Source: Mucidula mucida
Taxonomy: Eukaryota > Basidiomycota > Agaricomycetes > Agaricales > Physalacriaceae
Length of the DNA: 16,042 nt
Assembly: GCA_015501055.1 (NCBI GenBank)
Contig: JADNYV010000770.1
Location: forward strand, 1 to 16,042
Direction of reading: 5' to 3'
The notes below the pieces were generated by a model. The model did not search any database. It worked only from the letters and a program-made list of their open reading frames with translations, and was not told the origin of the DNA. This document shows, piece after piece, positions 8,470 to 16,042 of this stretch. Position 1 is the first letter of the stretch; each line of letters opens with the position of its first letter. The translations under genes were made by a program, and so were the position numbers.

Positions 8470-10295
8470 GTCGTTGAAGCGTGAATCAGACGCTGTACCA
8501 CCACCACCACGCTTTAAGCGTGGTTATGTATTTACTACCAATGTACTATCAGAATCTAAAACGCCTTCGAGCATCTCTTCCACTTACACTGCTCCTCCGC
8601 TTCCTTTACCTCCTCAGCAAATTCTCAACGACTCCTCCATCCAGCAGTCTCTTGCTGCAGTAGCTGACTACATCAAGGTCAGCACACCTATCAACATTAA
8701 CCGCTTTGAGCGGCTTCTTGCCAAACATCCCAATCAGCCCTTTGTGAGCTCTATCATCCGCTCACTCCGTGAAGGGTTCTGGCCTTTACACGATGGTCAG
8801 TGGGAAGCGCACCTCAGAGACAAGATTAGAGACAACTACTCTACTGAGGAGTGCGATCTTGTTGAGCTGCGCAAACAGCGAGATCAAGAAGTTGCTGCTG
8901 GCCGCTGGTCCCCTGCGCTTCCAGAAGGCTTTAAGCTCTTGCCTGGAATGCGCCTGTCACCCATGTTTGTGGTCTGGCAGAAGGGTAAACCACGCGTCGT
9001 CATGGACCATACAGGCAACGGTCTCAATGATGGCATTGCCAGAGCGATGCCAAAGTCAAGTACGACGATATGCACTCCTTTGGGCAGGTACTGCATGACG
9101 TCCTAAAGCTCATCCTCACGAGGAGATCCTGCTTTTCAAGAGCGACATCTCTAAAGCGTTCCTCAATCTCCCGTTCATCCCATTTGGCAGCTACAACAAG
9201 TTGTCATTGTCGACGGCCGCTATCACATTGTGCGCCGTCTCATCTTTGGCAGTCGTGCATCACCATACTGCTGGTGTTCGTTCTCTGGCCTGGTTAACTG
9301 GGTTGCTTGGGAGCTAGATATACCAGATCTGCACGACTACATGGATGACTACTATGGCTGGGACACCAATCACAATCTGGTGCTCTTTCATGGACAGCGA
9401 CGTCCCCGACGTCAAGTCCAGCTTCTCCTTCTGTGGGACTCTTTGGGCATCCCATATGAAGATAAGAAGCAGGAACACGGTCCTCAGCTAAAAATCATTG
9501 GTTTCTGGTTAGACACGGTTCACGGGTCTATCTCTCTCTCACCAGACTCCATTGCGGACATGATCACCACCATTCAGTCGTTCTTGTCCCAGCAAAAGCC
9601 TGTACTCAAGGAGTGGCAGTCCTTGGGTGGGTATCTCAACTGGGCTCTTAATGTGCTGCCTTGGGGCACGGCCAGCACTTACAGAGCTCTACCGCAAGAT
9701 GAGCGGTAAAACACTGCAGTACAAAGGCATTCCATTGAACGTTGAGGTTAGAGCAGATCTCACTTGGTTTGTCAATGCATTACAACACTGCATCGGAGTG
9801 CGCTTTGTGAATGCGCAGGCGTGGGATGACTCTGAGGCTGATATGGTCTATTGGACAGATGCGAGTAATCTGGGCCTCGCTTTCGTCTATGCTGGGAATG
9901 GCTTTAGCTATCAACTCCGAACCATCACCGGAGTTGACACCTTCTTTAGGGAGCTTGTAGCTATTCTTTGCGCTGTTCATGATGCTGCCTCTCATCCCTC
10001 TCCGCCTCGCAGGCTGTTAATCCATTCTGACAGTCTGGACTCCGTCTCAGTGTTTAACACTTTGGCTGCTTCACAGTCAAGTCACAATGCTGTTCTGCTT
10101 GCCATTGCTGATATTGTCCTGCGCACCGGCATTGATGTTCGTGTGCGGCACATCCGCGGGGTTGACAACGTGATGGCAGACATGTTGTCCCGCTTACTGT
10201 TCTCTGACTTTCAGAAACAGTTCCCCTCCTACCGCGTCCGCACTATGGAGCCACCTCGTGAGCTCCTACCGGCGCGATGGAGAGAGTGCTTTTAG
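8459..10295 (+). pseudogene. pol: Reverse transcriptase-RNase H (pol), unit 3 (four one-base breaks)
   Basis: Starts at ATG 8459, 11 nt before the end of gag, and ends at TAG 10293-10295. Compared with unit 1, one base is missing near 9044, 9105 and 9172 and one G is extra at about 9664 in a G run. The N-terminal proline-rich linker and first RT motif read up to 9043. Motif B and YMDD (9338-9349) read in the segment 9173-9663. RNase H with its D-E-D-D residues reads from 9665 to the stop. All catalytic residues are present in the DNA, but the catalytic Asp motif lies among the three deletions. Substitutions against unit 1 are transitions. No added maturation or integrase domain is seen. Confidence 0.85.
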
Positions 10296-11281
10296 AGGCA
10301 TTGGGCGAGGGCGAACAGCCTCGTCACCCTCGCCCACCTATGGACTTGCAAAAACTAGATGAACTCGTCTTGTATCTGCAGGCCCATGCTATCGAGACCT
10401 CTACGCGTATCAACTACTCTACTGGGGCTAGAGATTACGCCCGCTTCTGTAAAGCACACAATCTGTCTCTGGATCCTACTCCGGAGACTCTAGCACGTTA
10501 CATTGCATACACGTCCCAATTCATTGGCTCTGCTCCTAAATACTTAACCGGGGCTAAGCACTTCCTCAATGACCTTTATCCTCACTTTGGTGACGCTCGT
10601 GCTTCAGCGCTTGTTCAAGCTGCTATCCGTGGGTCAAAGAAGGTCCGGGCAGATCCTATAGCTAGGAAGCCCCCTCTTCGACTTCATCACCTTCAGCTCT
10701 TTGTGGACGTCGCAAACCAGACCCACAAGTATGATGACTTTCTCTTTGCTACAATCATGTCATGCGGCTTCTATGCTGTTCACCGGATGGGAGAGCTGGT
10801 GCAGCCTAATCAGAAGAAGCTACGTGATTGGAAGAAGATCATCAAGCGTGCCAGCCTCACATTTGAGACTGGGTATGCAGGCTATCGCTTGCCTTACCAT
10901 AAGAGCGATCCCTTCTATCAGGGCACTGACATACTGTTTACCTCTCAGACTGTGGCTGATCCTATCACCCTTCTGAAGCAGTATGTCCACCGCAGAGACA
11001 AACTGCATGGTGCTCGAGCGGCTCTCTTCATACGTGAAGATGGCATTGTACCAACTAGATCCTGGTTTGAGTCCAAGTTCTTTGCGCTGGTGAGCAAAGA
11101 CTTTGGTGGTCACTTGGTTCGTTCTGGGGGTATAACACACTATGCATCCCTTGGACTCTCTGAGACCATACTCCAAGCCCTAGGCCGTTGGTCATCCTCT
11201 GCGTGGAAGATCTATATACGTGACCATCCTGCAGTACGTGCCGCTCAGCAGCTAGCAGTTCAAAATAAAACCTCTACTTAA
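10277..11281 (+). CDS. Tyrosine recombinase, intact (unit 3)
   Basis: A 334-aa phage-integrase-family recombinase, the only complete catalytic ORF in the window. It should act in the nucleus to insert a circular DNA copy through a 3'-phosphotyrosine intermediate. An N-terminal SAM-like DNA-binding region (about 25-120) precedes the catalytic domain. Expected residues are present: Arg170 in HRMGEL, Lys209 in YHKSD, His279 and Arg282 in GGHLVR, Trp305 in GRW, and nucleophile Tyr313 in KIYIR. The stretch from GGH to YIR strongly resembles the C-terminus of recombinases in fungal DIRS-like elements. The ATG lies 19 nt inside the end of pol in the -1 frame relative to it, which suggests reinitiation or frameshifting. 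The stop is followed 80 nt later by B1. A Crypton-type transposase is excluded by the adjoining RT-RNase H. Confidence 0.93.
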   Translation: MERVLLEALGEGEQPRHPRPPMDLQKLDELVLYLQAHAIETSTRINYSTGARDYARFCKAHNLSLDPTPETLARYIAYTSQFIGSAPKYLTGAKHFLNDLYPHFGDARASALVQAAIRGSKKVRADPIARKPPLRLHHLQLFVDVANQTHKYDDFLFATIMSCGFYAVHRMGELVQPNQKKLRDWKKIIKRASLTFETGYAGYRLPYHKSDPFYQGTDILFTSQTVADPITLLKQYVHRRDKLHGARAALFIREDGIVPTRSWFESKFFALVSKDFGGHLVRSGGITHYASLGLSETILQALGRWSSSAWKIYIRDHPAVRAAQQLAVQNKTST

Positions 11282-11362
11282 AAACCTCCCTCATCTCGCG
11301 TTTCGTAAACATCCTTTTGCACCTCCATCCACCCCTCCACTACACACACACACATAGCATAG
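11282..11362 (+). other. 3' spacer with a CA microsatellite
   Basis: Noncoding 81 nt between the recombinase stop and B1. Pyrimidine-rich, with a short CA repeat at about 11342-11354 followed by TAGCATAG. The mirror copy lies at 14676-14757. No clear polyadenylation signal is seen apart from AATAAAA at the very end of the recombinase ORF (about 11264-11270), which could serve. Confidence 0.6.
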
Positions 11363-11444
11363 TAGGCACTTTACGATACGCTGAATTGATGGGGCCCTCG
11401 GGGTCCAGTTTTGACCTAACCTTGTGTGATCTAACAAGCATAGG
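11363..11444 (+). repeat. B1: internal copy of the right terminal repeat
   Basis: An 82-nt segment from AGGCACTTTACG to AACAAGCATAGG, identical to 12313-12394 as far as I can read. It directly abuts A2 at CATAGG/TCGATG. That junction is a restored end-to-end joint, as needed to template a circular intermediate in the DIRS/Ngaro replication model. Confidence 0.85.
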
Positions 11445-12253
11445 TCGATGTAAACGCGGATTCCGAGGGTAGGGAGCGTTTTCAGAGGCCTCTGCACACT
11501 CCACACCCCACCTTACCCCTTTACCCAACTTCCTACTCAAGAGAGTTCAATGAGACAGCTTAAATCAAGTCAAACACTCATTTCACTCCAAAGCTGGATC
11601 ATGTTCGCTCTCTGCTGCTCCTACTGCAGCCAGCCCACTCTCTGGGCTCTTCCTGGACTTACCCAGCCTGTGTCTGGTGTTGTAGTAACAACAGAGGCCA
11701 CTCACAGGGCGCCCTGGGAGGTTTAAGCAAGAGTCACACACTCTGCCTCTTTGTCTCTTACCATCATCATCTCACAGAGACAAGCAGTTTTGTGATTCCT
11801 CCAGTCCTCTTGCTCAGGACTGATGCCATACACCTCTAGAGCACTGTCTGAAGCCGCCTACCCAGCCCAAAACCAGTCCAGACAGGTCCAAAGTGCCCAT
11901 TTTGAGGGAATTCGCACTTTTGCTCTCCCAGGCAAGCACCACTCGCTCTACTCGGTCCTCCTGCTCAGGACTGATGTACTGGCACCCTAGAACCCTATTG
12001 GAAGTGTCCGCTCCGGCCCCAGAGCGCTAGCGCTCCCGCTGCTCTCCCTGCTTCCAGTATGTGCCAATGTCTCACATCCAGCTCTTCAGAGCTGATGCCC
12101 ATTTTGTGCCCAGATACCCATTCCTTTCCAAAGGACTCCTTCTCAAGGACATTCTGTGGGCTATCTGGTCACAGGTGCGCTCTCTGCACCCTCTCACTCC
12201 CCTCCAGCTAACCTGTGTTATCTGGTCACAGTTAGCTCCGCATTTTTGCGTCC
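11445..12253 (+). repeat. A2: internal copy of the left terminal repeat
   Basis: An 809-nt noncoding repeat of 5834-6638. Small differences include extra bases near 11733 (GAGTCACACACTC) and one extra T near 11790. It carries the same hairpins, including the 14-bp palindrome near 12022-12035. It ends at GCGTCC, after which sequence unlike the leader begins. Confidence 0.85.
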
Positions 12254-12312
12254 CCTCCCACCTCTCCCTCAGTAGATACATCTTCATGTATTAAGTATGT
12301 ACACTTCATGTA
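12254..12312 (+). other. Link between A2 and B2 with small hairpins
   Basis: A 59-nt segment found only here and, inverted, at 13728-13787. It contains ATACAT/ATGTAT (about 12277-12292) and TGTACA twice around CTTCA (about 12298-12314). GTATGT at 12295-12300 resembles a fungal 5' splice site. Confidence 0.6.
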
Positions 12313-12394
12313 CAGGCACTTTACGATACGCTGAATTGATGGGGCCCTCGGGGTCCAGTTTTGACCTAACCTTGTGTGATCTAACAAGCATAGG
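12313..12394 (+). repeat. B2: right terminal repeat of unit 3
   Basis: Identical to B1 (11363-11444). Its end CATAGG abuts a minus-strand pol fragment, marking the right end of the element. At most a shared G or GG is seen at the edge, and there is no target duplication. Confidence 0.8.
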
Positions 12395-13018
12395 CCCAAA
12401 GGAGTGCATATCGTCATACTTGACTTTGGCATCAGCTCTGGCAATGCCGTCATTGAGACCATTGCCTGTATGGTCCATGACGACACGTGGTTTACCCTTC
12501 TGCCAGACAACAAACATGGGTGACAGGCGCATTCCAGGCAAGAGCTTAAAGCCTTCTGGTAGCGCAGGGGACAGCGGCCAGCAGCAACTTCTTGATCTCG
12601 CTGTTTGCGCAGCTCAACAAGATCGCACTCCTCAGCAGAGTAGTTGTCTCTAATCTTGTCTCTGAGGTGCGCTTCCCACTGACCATCGTGAAGGCCAGAA
12701 CCCTTCACGGAGTGAGCGGATGATCAAGCTCACAAAGGGCTGATTGGGATGTTTGGCAAGAAGCCGCTTAAAGCAGTTAATGTTGATAGGTGTGCTGATC
12801 TTGATGTAGTCAGCTACTGCAGCAAGAGACTGCTGGATGGAGGAGTCATTGAGAATTTGCTGAGGAGGTAAAGGAAGCGGAGGAGCAGTGTAAGTGGAGG
12901 AGATGCTCGAAGGCGTTTTAGATTGTGATAGTACATTGGTAGTAAATACATAACCGCGCTTAAAGCGTGGTGGTGGTGGTACAGCGTCTGATTCACGCTT
13001 CAACAACTTAGGCTTCAT
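12395..13018 (-). pseudogene. pol: Pol N-terminal fragment of an older copy
   Basis: On the minus strand this reads from MKPKLLKRESD (ATG at 13016-13018) through the proline-rich linker and first RT motif (KPRVVMDHTG) and stops at MHSFG, where B2 of unit 3 cuts it off. About 208 codons are represented. A 2-base deletion near 12690 and a further one-base loss near 12575 break the frame. It carries more amino-acid changes than units 1 and 3 have from each other, such as KISTPININCFKR, suggesting an older insertion. RT motifs A-C and RNase H are absent. Confidence 0.85.
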
Positions 13019-13627
13019 CAGCGCCGCCTGAACTCGCTCCTGAACGAGCGACTGCTCGTTTGGCTTCGAGGAGGATGAGGCAGGCTGGTTGGCTCTTGGC
13101 TGTGTGCTTTCCTCCGCACTCACTGCAAGAACCGTGAAGACGGCCTGCGGAGCACGGAGATGAGCATTTACCCAGATTCCAATTCTGGCAAACAATGCGA
13201 CAACGCGTCACAGACTGTAAGCTGCCAGAGTCAGAGGACCGCTTGCGGGGATTTGCTCCCTTAGAGGTGCGCAACATCTCAGAGAGAAGAGGAAGCTGGA
13301 GCGCAGTGCAATCATCGAGATGGAAAGGAGAGTTAGCATAGCGAATGCGAGTCTCCTTATCACAGCGAACAGGGAACACTGGATTCGAGGGTGTAGCGCG
13401 AAACAGCTCAATGATGAGCGTGCGGTAACCCCGGAGTTCGTCCTTGCGGTGAGGGTAGATGAGCCCAACACCGGTGGCATACACATCAAAGACGCGTGTC
13501 CACTTGGACTCTTGGGTGAGGGTGCGGCGAGCAGTGGACTGGTCCTTGCACATGATGATGTAGCCACCGGCAAAGTCCTTGGTGTCCTCCTGCTCATTTG
13601 TGCCAGAGTGAATGGAGGCAACGAGCT
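13008..13627 (-). pseudogene. gag: Gag C-terminal fragment of an older copy
   Basis: The minus strand carries Gag from about residue 246 to the stop at 13008-13010, in one open frame. The zinc cluster is complete, with all eight Cys/His ligands. It keeps the 11-nt overlap with the pol ATG. Changes such as SKWTRVFDVYATG and NPVFPVRC set it apart from units 1-3. At the 13627 edge the match fades into filler, so the N-terminal half of Gag is missing. It lies in the centre of the large palindrome. Confidence 0.85.
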
Positions 13628-13648
13628 AACTACTTTCTACCACCTACC
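13628..13648. other. Filler sequence unique in the window
   Basis: About 21 nt (AACTACTTTCTACCACC...) between the gag fragment and B2 of unit 4, with no match that I can find elsewhere in the window. It could be captured host DNA, end-joining filler or a diverged piece of gag. Confidence 0.5.
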
Positions 13649-13727
13649 CCTATGCTTGTTAGATCACACAAGGTTAGGTCAAAACTGGACCCGAGGCCCC
13701 ATCAATTCAGCGTATCGTAAAGTGCCT
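13649..13727 (-). repeat. B2 repeat of unit 4
   Basis: Reverse complement of 12313-12394 with about three single-base losses, in C and G runs of the GGGGCCCTCGGGG segment and a T run. It forms the inner end of the right palindrome arm. Confidence 0.8.
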
Positions 13728-13787
13728 GTACATGAAGTGTACATACTTAATACATGAAGATGTATCTACTGAGGGAGAGGTGGGAGG

Positions 13788-14595
13788 GGACGCAAAATGC
13801 GGAGCTAACTGTGACCAGATAACACAGGTTAGCTGGAGGGGAGTGAGAGGGTGCAGAGAGCGCACCTGTGACCAGATAGCCCACAGAATGTCCTTGAGAA
13901 GGAGTCCTTTGGAAAGGAATGGGTATCTGGGCACAAAATGGGCATCAGCTCTGAAGAGCTGGATGTGAGACATTGGCACATACTGGAAGCAGGGAGAGCA
14001 GCGGGAGCGCTAGCGCTCTGGGGCCGGAGCGGACACTTCCAATAGGGTTCTAGGGTGCCAGTACATCAGTCCTGAGCAGGAGGACCGAGTAGAGCGAGTG
14101 GTGCTTGCCTGGGAGAGCAAAAGTGCGAATTCCCTCAAAATGGGCACTTTGGACCTGCCTGGACTGGTTTTGGGCTGGGTAGGCGGCTTCAGACAGTGCT
14201 CTAGAGGTGTATGGCATCAGTCCTGAGCAAGAGGACTGGAGGAATCACAAACTGCTTGTCTCTGTGAGATGATGATGGTAAGAGACAAAGAGGCAGAGTG
14301 TGTGAACTCTTGCTTAAACCTCCTAGGGCGCCCTGTGAGTGGCCTCTGTTGTTACTACAACACCAGACACACGCTGGGTAAGTCCAGGAAGAGCCCAGAG
14401 AGTGGGCTGGCTGCAGTAGGAGCAGCAGAGAGCGAACATGATACAGCTTTAGAGTGAAATGAGTGTTTGACTTGATTTAAGCTGTCTCATTGAACTCCCT
14501 TGAGTAGAAAGTTGGGTAAAGGGGTAAGGTGGGGTGTGGAGTGTGCAGAGGCCTCTGAAAACGCTCCCTACCCTCGGAATCCGCGTTTACATCGA
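13788..14595 (-). repeat. A2 repeat of unit 4
   Basis: Reverse complement of the A repeat, ending at TCGATG next to B1. Differences from unit 3 A2 include C/T and G/T changes near 14440-14450 and a C/G change near 14370. It keeps the hairpin series. Confidence 0.82.
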
Positions 14596-14675
14596 CCTAT
14601 GCTTGTTAGATCACACAAGGTTAGGTCAAAACTGGACCCCGAGGGCCCCATCAATTCAGCGTATCGTAAGTGCCT
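14596..14675 (-). repeat. B1 repeat of unit 4
   Basis: Reverse complement of 11363-11444, with one T missing in the TTTACG end. It abuts A2 at the same CATAGG/TCGATG junction as in unit 3. A GT microsatellite follows at about 14685-14697 (the CA repeat of the 3' spacer). Confidence 0.82.
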
Positions 14676-14757
14676 ACTATGCTATGTGTGTGTGTGTAGT
14701 GGAGGGGTGGATGGAGGTGCAAAAGGATGTTTACGAAACGCAAGATGAGGGAGGTTT

Positions 14758-15762
14758 TTAAGTAGAGGTTTTATTTTGAACTGCTAGCTGCTGAGCGGCA
14801 CGTACTGCAGGATGGTCACGTATATAGATCTTCCACACAGAGGATGACCAACGGCCTAGGGCTTGGAGTATGGTCTCAGAGAGTCCAAGGGATGCATAGT
14901 GTGTTATACCCCCAGAACGAACCGAGTGACCACCAAAGTCTTTGCTCACCAGCGCAAAGAACTTGGACTCAAACCAGGATCTAGTTGGTACAATGCCATC
15001 TTCACGTATGAAGAGAGCCGCTCGAGCACCATGCAGTTTGTCTCTGCGGTGGACATACTGCTTCAGAAGGGTGATAGGATCAGCCACAGTCTGAGAGGTA
15101 AACAGTATGTCAGTGCCCTGATAGAAGGGATCGCTCTTATGGTAAGGCAAGCGATAGCCTGCATACCCAGTCTCAAATGTGAGGCTGGCACGCTTGATGA
15201 TCTTCTTCCAATCACGTAGCTTCTTCTGATTAGGCTGCACCAGCTCTCCCATCCGGTGAACAGCATAGAAGCCGCATGACATGATTGTAGCAAAGAGAAA
15301 GTCATCATACTTGTGGGTCTGGTTTGCGACGTCCACAAAGAGCTGAAGGTGATGAAGTCGAAGAGGGGGCTTCCTAGCTATAGGATCTGCCCGGACCTTC
15401 TTTGACCCACGGATAGCGGCTTGAACAAGCGCTGAAGCACGAGCGTCACCAAAGTGAGGATAAAGGTCATTGAGGAAGTGCTTAGCCCCGGTTAAGTATT
15501 TAGGAGCAGAGCCAATGAATTGGGACGTGTATGCAATGTAACGTGCTAGAGTCTCCGGAGTAGGATCCAGAGACAGATTGTGTGCTTTACAGAAGCGGGC
15601 GTAATCTCTAGCCCCAGTTAGAGTAGTTGATACGCGTAGAGGTCTCGATAGCATGGGCCTGCAGATACAAGACGAGTTCATCTAGTTTTTTGCAAGTCCA
15701 TAGGTGGGCGAGGGTGACGAGCTGTTCGCCCTCGCCCAATGCCTCTAAAACACTCTCTCCAT
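14758..15762 (-). pseudogene. Tyrosine recombinase, unit 4 (N-terminal frame breaks)
   Basis: Same length as the unit 3 recombinase (1005 nt) and nearly identical. The N-terminal part has two missing bases (near 15750 and 15720) and two extra ones (an A run near 15690 and near 15619), so the first about 45 codons are scrambled. From TGARDYARF to the stop, 14758 to about 15618 is one open frame covering the whole catalytic domain. Arg, Lys, HxxR, GRW and Tyr are all kept. Differences from unit 3 include GGHSVRS for GGHLVRS and SSVWK for SSAWK, both C/T changes. The open frame starting at 15681 has an artefactual first about 20 residues. Confidence 0.88.
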
Positions 15763-16042
15763 CGCGCCGTAGGGGAGCTCACGAGGTGGCTCCATAGTGC
15801 GGACGCGGTAGGGGGAACTGTTTCTGAAAGTCAGAGAACAGTAAGCGGGACAACATGTCTGCCATCACGTTGTCAACCCCGCGGATGTGCCGCACACGAA
15901 CATCAATGCCGGTGCGCAGGACAATATCAGCAATGGCAAGCAGAACAGCATTGTGACTTGACTGTGAAGCAGCCAAAGTGTTAAACACTGAGACGGAGTC
16001 CAGACTGTCAGAAGGGATTAACAAGCCTGCGAGGGGCGGAGA
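15745..16042 (-). pseudogene. pol: RNase H C-terminal end of pol, unit 4 (runs off the window)
   Basis: The minus strand shows SDSLDSVSVFN (third RNase H acidic residue) and HIRGVDNVMADMLSR (fourth), then a 2-base loss near 15814 shifts the frame so that it ends at 15779 instead of near 15745. The remaining RT and RNase H lie beyond the right edge. One further change from unit 3 gives IPSDS instead of IHSDS. Confidence 0.85.

Larger units (their letters stand above)
5834..12394 (+). mobile_element. Unit 3: structurally complete Ngaro-like YR retrotransposon
   Basis: About 6.56 kb with the order A1 (5834-6638), leader, gag, pol, recombinase, spacer, B1 (11363-11444), A2 (11445-12253), link, B2 (12313-12394). 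This is the split direct repeat arrangement known for Ngaro-type elements. The termini are deduced, not assumed: the left edge (TCGATG) and right edge (CATAGG) are the two halves of the internal B1-A2 junction at 11444/11445. No target-site duplication is visible, as expected for recombinase insertion. The left flank is unit 2 gag (+) and the right flank is a minus-strand pol fragment, so the flanks are not contiguous and a later rearrangement or a nested history is needed. Gag and pol have one-base frame breaks; the recombinase is intact. Confidence 0.8.
13649..16042 (-). mobile_element. Unit 4: YR retrotransposon copy on the minus strand, partial
   Basis: Read on the minus strand from the window edge: end of RNase H, recombinase, spacer, B1 (14596-14675), A2 (13788-14595), link (13728-13787), B2 (13649-13727). 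It mirrors 9998-12394 of unit 3 with about 1% differences, both substitutions and one-base indels. The two are therefore separate copies rather than a perfect mirror. Its gag and most of pol should lie beyond the right edge. It ends at the same B2 terminus (CATAGG) as unit 3. Confidence 0.85.

Noticed and set aside
10277..11281. Crypton DNA transposon
   Set aside because: The recombinase overlaps an RT-RNase H ORF and sits between split repeats, so it belongs to a retroelement.
11363..12394. LTR retrotransposon with the A/B region as LTRs
   Set aside because: The repeats are split (A1 far from B2) and have no TG...CA ends or target duplication. The element encodes a tyrosine recombinase rather than a DDE integrase.
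14863..15219. 118-codon ORF opposite the unit 4 recombinase (and at 10820-11176)
   Set aside because: Antisense shadow of a strongly recognised recombinase catalytic domain.
9998..16042. Purely artefactual mirrored assembly
   Set aside because: The arms differ by real-looking substitutions and several indels, and the centre is a distinct older copy. Spanning reads are still needed to confirm this.

Overview
The window is built entirely from copies of one retrotransposon family that encodes a tyrosine recombinase (YR); I see no host gene. The family has three ORFs in series: a Gag-like protein of about 450 aa with a Cys/His zinc cluster, a reverse transcriptase-RNase H of about 612 aa with a YMDD catalytic box, and a tyrosine recombinase of 334 aa with the R...HxxR...Y signature. 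There is no DDE integrase, protease, methyltransferase or hydrolase ORF, and the best-preserved copy has split direct repeats (A1-ORFs-B1-A2-B2). That combination fits the DIRS-like order, Ngaro-type branch. Such elements occur in basidiomycete fungi and some other eukaryotes. The recombinase C-terminus and the Gag zinc cluster look most like fungal versions, so a basidiomycete host is my best guess; the sequence does not prove it.

Layout. 1-101: antisense scrap of gag. 102-3496: unit 1 (+), with leader remnant, gag, RT-RNase H and only the first about 41 codons of the recombinase. 3495-5833: unit 2 (+), with a 5'-truncated A repeat, leader and gag cut off at its zinc cluster. 5834-12394: unit 3 (+), structurally complete: A1 (5834-6638), leader, gag, pol, intact recombinase, B1 (11363-11444), A2 (11445-12253), a 59-nt link and B2 (12313-12394). 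12395-13627: an older-looking gag-pol fragment on the minus strand. 13628-13648: filler not found elsewhere in the window. 13649-16042: unit 4 (-), with B2, link, A2, B1, recombinase and the end of RNase H, running off the right edge. Units 3 and 4 face each other tail to tail and form an imperfect palindrome with arms of about 2.4 kb and a 1.25-kb centre.

How the parts relate. Gag should package the RNA, RT-RNase H should copy it, and the recombinase should insert a circular DNA copy without target duplication. In this model the internal B1-A2 junction carries the joined element ends, so it can restore the termini during replication. The sequence supports the model: the element edges seen at 5834, 12394 and 13649 coincide with the B1-A2 boundary at 11444/11445. 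Adjacent ORFs overlap by 11 nt (gag/pol) and 19 nt (pol/recombinase).

No unit here has all three ORFs open. Almost every break is a one-base indel, often in a short homopolymer, while base substitutions in the coding regions are almost all transitions. The first pattern is compatible with residual long-read error; the second suggests cytosine deamination of repeats.
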